Of a stretch of 64,000 nt of DNA, positions 8,552-17,033 are shown in pieces. Source of the stretch: Pontiella sulfatireligans (lineage in GTDB: Bacteria; Verrucomicrobiota; Kiritimatiellia; Kiritimatiellales; Pontiellaceae). Location of the stretch: NCBI RefSeq assembly GCF_900890705.1, contig NZ_CAAHFH010000003.1, positions 62,001 to 126,000 on the forward strand, written 5' to 3'. The stretch's first letter is position 1. Each line of letters opens with the position of its first letter. The translations under genes were made by a program, and so were the position numbers. The notes beneath the pieces were generated by a model, which ran no database searches, had not been told where the DNA came from, and was given only the letters and a program-made list of their open reading frames with translations.

Positions 8552-9307
8552 TTACAGTGCGGCTTTAACGATGGCCGCGAAAGAAGTCGCGTCCAGCGCA
8601 GCGCCACCAATCAAGCCGCCGTCAATGTCGGGCTGCGAAAGCAGCTCGGGGGCATTGGCGGCCTTCATGCTACCGCCGTATTGAATGCGCACCGCGTCGG
8701 CCGCTTCCGCGCCAACCATGTCCTTAACGATGCCACGAATGAACGCGTGCACTTCCTGCGCCTGGGCGGAGGTTGCCACCTTGCCGGTGCCGATGGCCCA
8801 AACGGGCTCGTATGCAATAACCAGCTCGGTGTAGGCCGAAGCAGGAACGTCTTTCAGGCCTTCGCGAACCTGGACCTCAACCACCTTCTCGGTGTTGCCG
8901 TTTTCGCGGTCTTCCAGCTTTTCACCCACGCAGAGGATTGGGCGAAGATTTTTTTCAAGGGCCTTAATGACCTTTTTGTTAACCCAAAAATCGTTTTCCT
9001 TGTAGTACTCGCGGCGTTCGCTGTGGCCAAGAATGACGTAGCGAACGAAGAGTTCCTTCAGCATGCCGTGGGAGATTTCGCCGGTGTAGGCGCCGTCTTC
9101 TTCGGAGCTCATGTTTTGCGAGCCCACGTTGATAAGGGTTTCCGAAACCACGTCGCTAACGGATTTAAGAGCGGTGAACGGAGGGCAAAGAACCACGTCT
9201 ACTTCTTTGCAGTCAGCCAGTTCAAGCTTAACATTGTTGGCGAGTTCGACGGCGTCTGCGACGGTCTTGTTCATCTTCCAGTTTCCGGCAATAATTTTCT
9301 TTCTCAT
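8552..9307 (-). CDS. tpiA: Triosephosphate isomerase
   Basis: A 251-residue TIM barrel interconverting glyceraldehyde-3-phosphate and DHAP in glycolysis. Catalytic residues are visible: Lys11 in GNWKMN, His95 in ILGHSERR, and Glu167 in AYEPVWAIGTG; the phosphate-binding loop YGGSMKAAN and GGLIGGAAL are near the end. An upstream in-frame ATG at 9319 exists, but the ATG at 9307 follows GGAG at 7 bases and gives the standard N-terminus MRKKIIAGNWKMN. It heads the tpiA-secG-transporter run. Confidence 0.97.
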   Translation of the reverse strand: MRKKIIAGNWKMNKTVADAVELANNVKLELADCKEVDVVLCPPFTALKSVSDVVSETLINVGSQNMSSEEDGAYTGEISHGMLKELFVRYVILGHSERREYYKENDFWVNKKVIKALEKNLRPILCVGEKLEDRENGNTEKVVEVQVREGLKDVPASAYTELVIAYEPVWAIGTGKVATSAQAQEVHAFIRGIVKDMVGAEAADAVRIQYGGSMKAANAPELLSQPDIDGGLIGGAALDATSFAAIVKAAL

Positions 9308-9421
9308 CAAGTTCTCCATTTAATTGGGTAAAATACGGTTTTTCCACAAAAATAAGCAGAGAACTTACCGAAAGGCTCCCCGCTAGGCAACGCCCAAAAC
9401 ACAGAAAAAGGCGGTCGGATG

Positions 9422-10333
9422 CTACGCAAAATCAACGCCGTCAAGAATCGGCACAATATCGGCGGTGTTCTTCTCTTCGGTGGCATCGAACAGCCCGCCT
9501 AGTTCGCTCACGGATTGCGTGGCCTTCCAGCGATTGAAGCTTTCCAAGGTTGCGCCCCGCCCAATCAGGTATTGCCCCACCGGATTGGACGCCATGTCGA
9601 AGTCCGGTTCATGGATGGCGCGCTCCACAAAACCCTCAAACGGCCCAGCGCTGCCATGTACAAAATTGTCTCGACCGGGGAACTCGACCGGATATTCCGA
9701 ATAAAGCTGTCCGCGGAGGCTTTCCGGCACGGCGTTGCTGGCATTCGTTGCCCCCAGTATCTTTTTGCGGAAATCAGCCCACGAAACCTGCCCGGGATCA
9801 AATTCAACCACGTAGTAGTCGATCTCGGTGGCCTCATCATAAAGATTGGCCTCCATCGAAGGATAAAATGCATTGATGCAGTAAGCGTCCAGTTTTTCAA
9901 TATAAGCCATAATCAGCCCGTCCTGAATTTTTGCGGTCTTTCCGTGAACAAACAGGCCGTTCCATAGGTCAAACAGCTCATGGACATCCAATCCGTTGTT
10001 TGCCAGCAGCTCCGCCGTGCCCATGATGCGTTTGGCAGCCACCTCATCATCCCAGCTTTTTCCGAAAGCGGCCTCAAACTTGGCCTTCCCTTCGTCCGAC
10101 ACGCCTAAATCGGCGGGGGTGGCGGCGCATGCAGCTTTGCTGTACATGAGATAGTGCTTCTTTATGACTTCGCGCGTCGCCAGCTCTGGGCCGGTCACCT
10201 TTTGGCTCAATACAAAGCTGAAGCCCTTGGCTTCGAAGAAGCTCCGCGCCAGCTCGTCCAGTTGGCACGCGGTGAGATCAATGCCCAAATGATGAACAGG
10301 TTTTGTGAAAATAACAGCTTGGTTGACAGACAT
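9422..10333 (-). CDS. Nucleoside-diphosphate-kinase-like protein, enlarged
   Basis: A 303-residue protein that resembles nucleoside diphosphate kinase with a large insertion. The start AVIFTKPVHHLGI matches the NDK opening strand. After about 140 extra residues come GATNASNAVPESLRGQ and NFVHGSAGPFEGFVERAI, which correspond to the NDK blocks GATNPxxAxPGTIRG and NxIHGSDSxExAxREI. His226 is then the candidate phospho-histidine. NDKs are usually about 140 residues, so either the enzyme has an inserted domain or it is a diverged relative with another job. The ATG at 10333 is preferred over 10345 because GGAG lies 6 bases upstream. Function is inferred. Confidence 0.65.
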   Translation of the reverse strand: MSVNQAVIFTKPVHHLGIDLTACQLDELARSFFEAKGFSFVLSQKVTGPELATREVIKKHYLMYSKAACAATPADLGVSDEGKAKFEAAFGKSWDDEVAAKRIMGTAELLANNGLDVHELFDLWNGLFVHGKTAKIQDGLIMAYIEKLDAYCINAFYPSMEANLYDEATEIDYYVVEFDPGQVSWADFRKKILGATNASNAVPESLRGQLYSEYPVEFPGRDNFVHGSAGPFEGFVERAIHEPDFDMASNPVGQYLIGRGATLESFNRWKATQSVSELGGLFDATEEKNTADIVPILDGVDFA

Positions 10334-10483
10334 GCAAATCTCCAAAAGTTGAATTGTTTATCAGATTACCCTGTGTATTCGTGCAAACCAAGCCGAAGCC
10401 AGCGTTTTTTACACCCGGAATCTGGAATAATTCCAATTGGAACAGGAACAAAAAAGCCAACCGATCGAGCAACTGAGGGGAAT

Positions 10484-10745
10484 TGCCATCCCTCGGCTCT
10501 CACACCACCGGATGTACGGATCACGTATCACGGCGGTTCCGAATGATCATGCTGTTCTGGTTCTCAGCAACGTTTCGAACAGGTTTACCAGTCCGAGACT
10601 GGTCGAAGTATTTCTTCCTGAATGCGTCGTTCATGTGAGAAGCACCGCTGTTCCACCGCGGCCCTCGACCGTTATAGGCGGACTTGCGGATCCTCTCTTC
10701 GGCAAGTCCGCGGACGCTCATCCGCACCGATCACCCGTGCGGCGC
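10484..10745 (-). pseudogene. Remnant of group II intron reverse transcriptase tail plus intron 3' RNA
   Basis: On the minus strand, 10727-10521 encodes RKSAYNGRGPRWNSGASHMN and onward to KKYFDQ. This matches the C-terminal tail of a class of group II intron-encoded reverse transcriptases (RGPWWNAGASHMN-type), which I recall from the family. Directly after it, the DNA reads GGAACCGCCGTGATACG then CCGTACATCCGGTGGTGTG, a hairpin-forming stretch like the one that follows such ORFs at intron 3' ends. The polymerase domain is missing and a stop lies upstream in frame, so it is a dead fragment of about 260 bp. It abuts the stop codon of the 1550-residue gene. Confidence 0.5.
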
Positions 10746-10750
10746 TTTCT

Positions 10751-13700
10751 CTATGGAAACACGGAGTGGATTTTGAAAAAGCAGGTCGAGTTGGTCGAGC
10801 TAATGGTGGAGTCCAGATTGGTTTCGGTTCCGCTTGAAACCGCGCCATGCTGTGTCCACTGATTCCCGATGAGATCTTCCGTGCCCCAAACCGAATAGGA
10901 CCGATTCGTGACCGTTGACCAGCGGAGGTAGGTCTGGTCCGTTGGCAGCGGGTTGAACGAGATCAGCTGAAAGACGCTGTTGGAATCCGCCGGATTCGTT
11001 CCGGCCCAAAACTCCGCCGTATCGGTTGCGCCATCCTGGTCGAGATCTCCAGCTTCGCCGAGGGTGGTTAATGTTCCGAACTCACGCAGTTCCCATTCAT
11101 CCGTGATCCCATCGTTATCCGTGTCCGGCCCAATGGCGGTTAAAAGAAGATGCGGCGCGAAGGCCCCGCCATCCGCTTCGCGGCTTTTCAATAATCCGGC
11201 GTCTGCATTGCTCGTCTCATCGAGCGCGACACTAAAGATGCCGTTGCTCTGGATATATGCTGTTAGATCAAACTCAATCCACCCTGTTGCGGGAGTGGAC
11301 CCGCTGGCGAGCAGGCTCCCGAAACCGGGCATAAAGCTGTTCCATGTTACGTTGGTTTCAGACCAATTGTTATCGATGGCGTAGACGTTAATCGGATCGA
11401 ACTCGCTGATGGAGTAAACGCGCAGCATGGCTTTCCCAAAGAGAGGTTCATCTGTTAGGTCAAATTTCAACAGAGGAATTCGGCTGTAGCTATGATCTTG
11501 CGAACGAATAGCGAGCGTTGTGGTCGTTCCATAGTTATCGGTCGAATAGAACTTGTGAATGAAGGTGTCTTCAATGGCGGCACTTTGGATGGGGTCGAAA
11601 AAGCCATCATTGTCGAGATCGGGGTCGGCATTGTCGCCAAGGCCGTCGCCATCGGTATCGGCTGTTTCCGTAGAATCTTTCGGGAAGGCATCGAGCGAGT
11701 CAACGACTCCGTCCCCATCATCATCGTTGTCGAGGTGATCGGGAATGTTATCGCCGTCCGTATCGCGGAGGGCCGCTCGGAGAACCATATCCGAATGATT
11801 TCCGGCGAGTCCATAGAGCGATCCCGAGGTGTTGCTGCTCAAAATCCCGACGGCATCCTGCCCGGACTGGGAGGTAATTGCATAACGCACTTGTACATCA
11901 ATGTTTGTAATTCCCTGATAGGCTGCGCCGGACAGATCAAGCTGCAATGTGGAGGTCAATGTTTCTGTTGTGCTTAAGGTGACCACATTGCTGGCAGCCT
12001 CGACATAGGTTCCGCCTGGAACCCGGGTGTAGACGCTTAACGTATGTTCATCCGCTCCGTTGTACGTATAGGCAAACCAATCCAGACTCAGGGTCGAAAA
12101 TTCAAAGTCGGAGCCGGGGTCTGCGGAGACGGAAAACTCGGCAATCGCCAGGCCGTTTTGGCTCATAGACAGATTGTTAATGCTGGCCAAGGTTGAATTA
12201 TTGGTGAGGAGATTGAGATCGATTGCGGGATGCTGCGTGGCATCCAGCATTGATGCGACTGAATTGGTATCCGAATCGGTGGAGTCCAAACTTCCGTTGA
12301 GAAACCGATAGCGGGCGACTTCCCGGGTGAAGTTTAATACTTCGAGGTCTTTTAAGGGGGACAGATCGTTGCGAGAGAGCAACGAGGCCTCTTCCTCGCT
12401 CAGCTCGCGATTGTAAATGTGTATTTCATCGAGGAAGCCATTGAAATACGCATCGGAAATCGTTGCGGAGGATGCGCCTTGCCAAACAAGGGAGAGGTCG
12501 TCCGATCCTCCGAAGGTGGTGCGGAAGGAGGCGTCACCGACGGTTGAGAAAGGAATGGCGGAGTGCGTACTTCCAATCCGCAGGTTATTGCGGAAGAGAT
12601 GTCCGGAGAGTTCTCCGCCGGCCCCGTCAAAGCGCAGGGTGACCGCATGCCAGTTCGATTCCAAAGCGGTCCCGAGCTCCACAAAGTGCTCTTGTCCGGC
12701 AGACCAGGCTCCCAGCCAAATCGCGGCGTCGTTGAGATAAATCGTTAACCCGCTATCCGCCCCGCCCTCTTTATAGAGGACTTGATAGCCGTTGGGCTCA
12801 ACGGGATAGAATCGGAGGTGAATGGATCGTTGCGCAGCGGGGCCGAAGTCGGTGGTTGGGATGTCTAAAAATTTGCCGGCACCATTAAGATATAACCGCG
12901 CATCGGCGACAGACGGATTGCCGATCAGCGCCGCATCGTTGTCGCTTCCCTGGGTGGAGGTATCGGAGACGGAAGATCCTGTGGCCTCGCTAAAGGTGTA
13001 GGCGGCGATATGGCCCTGATCATGAATGAACGGCATCGGATCAACGTCGCCGGTTAGATTGTCCGCATCGCAATCGTATTTAGTGGACTGCAGCGGCCAA
13101 GTTCCTGCACTGATTTCATCCGCGGTAATGGTTCCATCATTATCCTGGTCAGCTAACTGCTCGATCGCCAGATAGTTCCGCTGATGCGGATCCATTCGCA
13201 GGATCCGCTCCCATACGGGTGGAATTCCATCATTGTCCTGGCTGATTTCGGCATCCGAGGGATCATTGATGTCAAACAAATGGGAATCGGTCAGCGGGTG
13301 GCCGTTTTCCCAGTCGACCACAAAATTCAACTCCCACGCGTTGCCCATTCCGTCGCCGTCAAAATCGGCATTCTGGCCTAAGTCCCGACGGACAAACCCG
13401 TCTGAAAGATAGCCGGACAAATGCCCGTCAAACGCATTGGTCGGGTTTAAGCTGGCCTGCGTACACTCATGGGTATCGAGAATGTTATCTCCATCGGAAT
13501 CGGACTCATAGGGGTTGGTCCCATACAGATTAATTTCATCGTCGGTTGAAATCAGGTCTCCGTCCGGGTCGCTCGGATCGACGGTTCCTGTGCGGTTGAC
13601 CGCTTCAAGAAGAGCTTGCCGCGCCGGTCGAGGGCCGCCTCCGTTTTCTTCAAACCAAAGGGGCATATGCAGCCAGGTTACCGAGGCGGGCAGCGCGTCG

Positions 13701-15403
13701 CATTTGCTGTGAATATAATCCACATAGTCGATTCGGTTGCGGATGTACTCGACCCCGCCATAGGCGCCGACCGCACTCAGCAGCAAGGGAACCCCTTCTG
13801 TATCCGAAAAAGATTTTGCAACCGTGAACTGATAATCCAAAAGGTCCTTGCTCGCTTGGGTCTGCCAGCTGGCTCCGCCGGCAAACCTGCGGTGAAAGTC
13901 CGCAAACCAATAGAGTCCCGAATCGGTATAGGGGAAACTCATATAACTGAGCCTCTCCGCCCAATTTATTTTCGGGGGCGTATAGATGAGCAGACGGCTG
14001 GGATCTTGCGGCCGCAAATAGGTTGTGACGTCATCGTAGAGTGCATCCAGTCGACCGGCATCGCTGACAAAGGTGTTGCCGGCGGTTTCAAGAAATAGGT
14101 GATAAGCCAGACGATGAGAGCGATGGGCGTAGCGATCTGCAGTGACTTGCCACCACTGCAACATTTCCGCGTGGTATGCAACAGCATCATCGGGATCGGC
14201 ATCGGATTCGTCGGAGTTTCCGATATGACAATACAGTCCATGTCGTAACGCCTGCTCGATCCAGCGGTCCAGCAGGTCGTAAAAGTGCGGTTCATTCCAA
14301 GGGAGAATACCCAGACTCCGATTTTGCCCAATGTGCATCCGGATATGTTTAAAGCCGGCCTTCTTCAGCTGAATCAGGTCCGTTTCAGGAATGGAGGTCG
14401 TGGTTAACTCCCGCGCTTCAACAATTATGCCGTGTTTCATATTGGCCTGATAAATCGCGGGGAGAATCGGATCGTCTGGCGCGGCGGAGAGGGTTCCCGC
14501 CTGTAGACCGCAGGTGTGGGTGAGGGTTCCAGAGGCATCCACCATCGTGATCTGAATCCATTGGTTGGTCGGCTCCATGAAAAAATAGAGGTCTTCCAGA
14601 AAGTCCTGCGCCGGGGCGGCGATCCATGCTGCGCTGTCCGGGACACCCCCTTGAACCAACAGCTTATAGGTGTAGCTGACCGCGGGAGCGGCGGCGGTCG
14701 CCTCAATACGAATATGATCCGAGCTGATCAGCGACGGCGCAACCACGGCCGTCACATTTGAACCGCCCCGGTCTACCACTGAAATTCCGCGCGGAGGCTC
14801 CACGGTCAGAACCGTAAGTCTTTCGAGATTGAATGAATCGGTTCGTGAATCGGAAGGGTCCGCTCCGGAAACCAGCCCCCGGATCGTCAGCGTCGATCCC
14901 TCCAGCAGTACAACACCTGCATCAAAGGTATAATCGCTGCTGTTGGTCACCACACTGCTGTTCCAGGACAGTTCGTATAAATCCAGACTCGTGATCGCCT
15001 GTAAATCAAGCGCCTTGAGTTCAACGTCTTGATTGAATCGCAGCGAGATCGATTCACCGGGATTGATCGAGGCAGATCGTCCGCCATCCACGCCGACGCG
15101 AACGCCGGCATTAAAGATCCCGGGCGCAGTCCCGTTGGTTTGGGTAACCTCTTCGGCGGTCAGGATCAATCCGGTATCCGGATTCGACACACTGGCGCCC
15201 GCGCCTAGATTATCGAAGGTGCCGTTCCCTGAAGAGCTGGAACCCGTCGTCAAGTTCGTGTGATCTCCTGTCCACCCGACAAGACTGGTGGCCCCGGCAT
15301 GAGGAGCGGCAGTCAAGGTTCCACCAAACTGAACCACCTCCGCCGCCTGACTACCCAACGCAAGCGTGGAGAATAATAAAAGAGTGATCCTTATAAGTTT
15401 CAT
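10751..15403 (-). CDS. Very large secreted GH-A-like glycoside hydrolase with TSP3, LamG and DNRLRE/CBM96-like modules
   Basis: 1550 residues from ATG 15403 (GGAG upstream). Signal peptide KLIRITLLLFSTLALGSQA. Order of modules: a beta-rich N-terminal region (20-320); a GH5-like barrel (about 325-610) beginning MKHGIIVEAREL and IPETDLIQLKKAGFKHIRMH, with YHLFLETAGNT as likely acid/base region; TSP3-type calcium-binding repeats (DSDGDNILDTHE); a LamG/concanavalin-like region (about 830-1000); a second TSP3 cluster (DDDGDGVVDSLDAFP); a DNRLRE/CBM96-like domain (IEDTFIHKFYSTDNYGTTTT); and a C-terminal beta module also seen in neighbouring secreted proteins. It likely attacks extracellular polysaccharide. 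In-frame ATG at 15442 is less likely. The exact GH family is uncertain. Confidence 0.8.
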   Translation of the reverse strand: MKLIRITLLLFSTLALGSQAAEVVQFGGTLTAAPHAGATSLVGWTGDHTNLTTGSSSSGNGTFDNLGAGASVSNPDTGLILTAEEVTQTNGTAPGIFNAGVRVGVDGGRSASINPGESISLRFNQDVELKALDLQAITSLDLYELSWNSSVVTNSSDYTFDAGVVLLEGSTLTIRGLVSGADPSDSRTDSFNLERLTVLTVEPPRGISVVDRGGSNVTAVVAPSLISSDHIRIEATAAAPAVSYTYKLLVQGGVPDSAAWIAAPAQDFLEDLYFFMEPTNQWIQITMVDASGTLTHTCGLQAGTLSAAPDDPILPAIYQANMKHGIIVEARELTTTSIPETDLIQLKKAGFKHIRMHIGQNRSLGILPWNEPHFYDLLDRWIEQALRHGLYCHIGNSDESDADPDDAVAYHAEMLQWWQVTADRYAHRSHRLAYHLFLETAGNTFVSDAGRLDALYDDVTTYLRPQDPSRLLIYTPPKINWAERLSYMSFPYTDSGLYWFADFHRRFAGGASWQTQASKDLLDYQFTVAKSFSDTEGVPLLLSAVGAYGGVEYIRNRIDYVDYIHSKCDALPASVTWLHMPLWFEENGGGPRPARQALLEAVNRTGTVDPSDPDGDLISTDDEINLYGTNPYESDSDGDNILDTHECTQASLNPTNAFDGHLSGYLSDGFVRRDLGQNADFDGDGMGNAWELNFVVDWENGHPLTDSHLFDINDPSDAEISQDNDGIPPVWERILRMDPHQRNYLAIEQLADQDNDGTITADEISAGTWPLQSTKYDCDADNLTGDVDPMPFIHDQGHIAAYTFSEATGSSVSDTSTQGSDNDAALIGNPSVADARLYLNGAGKFLDIPTTDFGPAAQRSIHLRFYPVEPNGYQVLYKEGGADSGLTIYLNDAAIWLGAWSAGQEHFVELGTALESNWHAVTLRFDGAGGELSGHLFRNNLRIGSTHSAIPFSTVGDASFRTTFGGSDDLSLVWQGASSATISDAYFNGFLDEIHIYNRELSEEEASLLSRNDLSPLKDLEVLNFTREVARYRFLNGSLDSTDSDTNSVASMLDATQHPAIDLNLLTNNSTLASINNLSMSQNGLAIAEFSVSADPGSDFEFSTLSLDWFAYTYNGADEHTLSVYTRVPGGTYVEAASNVVTLSTTETLTSTLQLDLSGAAYQGITNIDVQVRYAITSQSGQDAVGILSSNTSGSLYGLAGNHSDMVLRAALRDTDGDNIPDHLDNDDDGDGVVDSLDAFPKDSTETADTDGDGLGDNADPDLDNDGFFDPIQSAAIEDTFIHKFYSTDNYGTTTTLAIRSQDHSYSRIPLLKFDLTDEPLFGKAMLRVYSISEFDPINVYAIDNNWSETNVTWNSFMPGFGSLLASGSTPATGWIEFDLTAYIQSNGIFSVALDETSNADAGLLKSREADGGAFAPHLLLTAIGPDTDNDGITDEWELREFGTLTTLGEAGDLDQDGATDTAEFWAGTNPADSNSVFQLISFNPLPTDQTYLRWSTVTNRSYSVWGTEDLIGNQWTQHGAVSSGTETNLDSTISSTNSTCFFKIHSVFP

Positions 15404-15803
15404 GAGAGAAACGCTCCGACTATTTCTTGGTGTGAAAGTCAATTATGTGATGAAGCGATTAAACAGTGCTTTTCAAGCTATACGAGTACATTTCATCAAG
15501 TATATTTGCTATATATCATATACATATCATATACATAATTTAAGGCAGGGATTTTGTCAAGGTAGGGGGCCTACCCTCTCGGGACGATCCCTCAAACGAG
15601 AAAACAGCAGCCTCATAATCTCCACGAGCTTGCGATTGATCATTTTCGCAATAAAATTAATACCAAAGGCATGGCTCACAATAGCCGCGTTTCTTTGCGA
15701 CCGAATGCGCGCCCTCTGCAAATGATTGCACACGAACATCGACCAAATCGAGGAACGCCCCGCAACGCCTAAGGTGAAATTCCGCAGAAATAAGACAGGA
15801 ACC
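15404..15803. other. Intergenic region upstream of the 1550-residue gene
   Basis: No gene is supported in these 400 bases. The stretch 15495-15545 is very AT-rich with repeated TATATCATATACA units and is the natural place for the promoter of the gene starting at 15403, but I cannot fix -35/-10 boxes. The right part is ordinary non-coding sequence ending at a terminator. Confidence 0.5.
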
Positions 15804-15838
15804 AAAAAAAGGTCTGGATGAATTAACCATCGAGACCC
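15804..15838 (-). terminator. Terminator of the PEP-CTERM gene
   Basis: On the minus strand, GGTCTCGATG pairs with CATCCAGACC (one C/C mismatch) around a short loop and is followed by a run of seven T. It lies about 27 bases beyond the PEP-CTERM gene stop. Confidence 0.75.
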
Positions 15839-15864
15839 CTCTTAAAACAACTACCTGCGCGCGT

Positions 15865-16662
15865 CTAGATCATGAAACGACGACGGATAAACAGGATGCC
15901 CGCGCCAAATGCGGCAACCAGACCCAGCGTGGCCGGCTCCGGGATGACTTCAGCGAATCCTGCAGCGAGAAACGAACCATTAGAGCTCCTGTCAATAGCG
16001 TCACTGTTCGTAAAGCTCCATGCGATGTCATAGGATGTTCCACTCGCTATGTTTGTGCTGGCGGAAAAACGCTGATTGCTTCCTGTATCGTCTGCGTCAA
16101 GGTTTACTGAATCGCCAGATACGATACGCAGGTGAGACGCGCCACCGATCACAGCGATCTCACCGTAGAGCGGATTCGTAGTCCAGCCCAGAGAATTGTT
16201 CACAGTGAGAGATGCACCACCGGCCAGGCCAGCATAAGTCGCCTCATCACCATCAAGGAAAGCAACGTCTCCTTGATTAGAAGATAGAAGATAGATTCCG
16301 TTACGGTCAGCGACAGTTCCGTTACCGGTCACAAGGAAGTCATAGGTTCCAGCAGTGTCGATAACCGCATAAGACATCCATGCGGCCGGGTTCGGGTTTG
16401 TTTCGGTTGTCCACGAGTTAATCGCGGTAAACGTCTCGGCGGAGGTCGAACTGAAGACCGGGCTGTACACGCTCGGTTTTTTGTTGGTTCCGGCGAACAT
16501 GACAACAACATCACCTTTCGCAACCGTCAGACTCTGCACTGCCTGAAAGGTCCCGCCATCTGCATCATCAATACCGCCCATGAGCGTGTAATCGACCGAC
16601 AACGATGCAGACGCGCTTCCGGCGACTAAACCAGCTATAGCCAAAATCATCAGTTTTTTCAT
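15865..16662 (-). CDS. PEP-CTERM sorting-domain secreted protein
   Basis: A 265-residue secreted protein. N-terminal signal peptide (KKLMILAIAGLVAGSASA) and a C-terminal PEP-CTERM tripartite signal: VIPEPATLGL, a hydrophobic helix (VAAFGAGILFI) and a basic tail RRRF. Exosortase would cut at the PEP motif and anchor or release the protein at the cell surface. The middle (20-240) is beta-rich, Ser/Thr/Asn-rich and unidentified; such proteins often carry glycans and take part in extracellular matrix. No exosortase gene is in this window. A terminator follows it. Start chosen at ATG 16662; AAAAGGGGAATAAA precedes it. Confidence 0.9.
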   Translation of the reverse strand: MKKLMILAIAGLVAGSASASLSVDYTLMGGIDDADGGTFQAVQSLTVAKGDVVVMFAGTNKKPSVYSPVFSSTSAETFTAINSWTTETNPNPAAWMSYAVIDTAGTYDFLVTGNGTVADRNGIYLLSSNQGDVAFLDGDEATYAGLAGGASLTVNNSLGWTTNPLYGEIAVIGGASHLRIVSGDSVNLDADDTGSNQRFSASTNIASGTSYDIAWSFTNSDAIDRSSNGSFLAAGFAEVIPEPATLGLVAAFGAGILFIRRRFMI

Positions 16663-17022
16663 TTTATTCCCCTTTTATTTCTCTTTCAATCAAAGCTATT
16701 GCTTTAGCGAGACAGGCCACCCCCACCCGAACACAATCCTAGCGGGAATTCATCATGTCTATACCATCTCTATATCAGCGTCAACAAATTATTCCTGCTT
16801 TTCCGAAAGAACATCATTTACACCCACTTACTTACACCGAAAACTCAAGCAACATATCGATCGCACTAACAGCTATTGATATACAAGTGATTTGGAGGAA
16901 CCATTCGCGAACACAGAATCCCAAAGAAAAAAAAACCAACAATTCCCCGCACTCAACATCCCTTCGGCGACGCCGACGAAAACCTGCAACCCTGAAAACG
17001 GACATGAACCACAGATGAATAG
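16663..17022. other. Intergenic region between PEP-CTERM gene and IS4 element
   Basis: About 360 bases, AT-rich, with no supportable gene. It must contain the promoter of the PEP-CTERM gene (reading left). The last 11 bases before the IS (17023-17033, GCATGTGATTC) are the target duplication. A poly-A tract lies at 16924-16933. Confidence 0.5.
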
Positions 17023-17033
17023 GCATGTGATTC

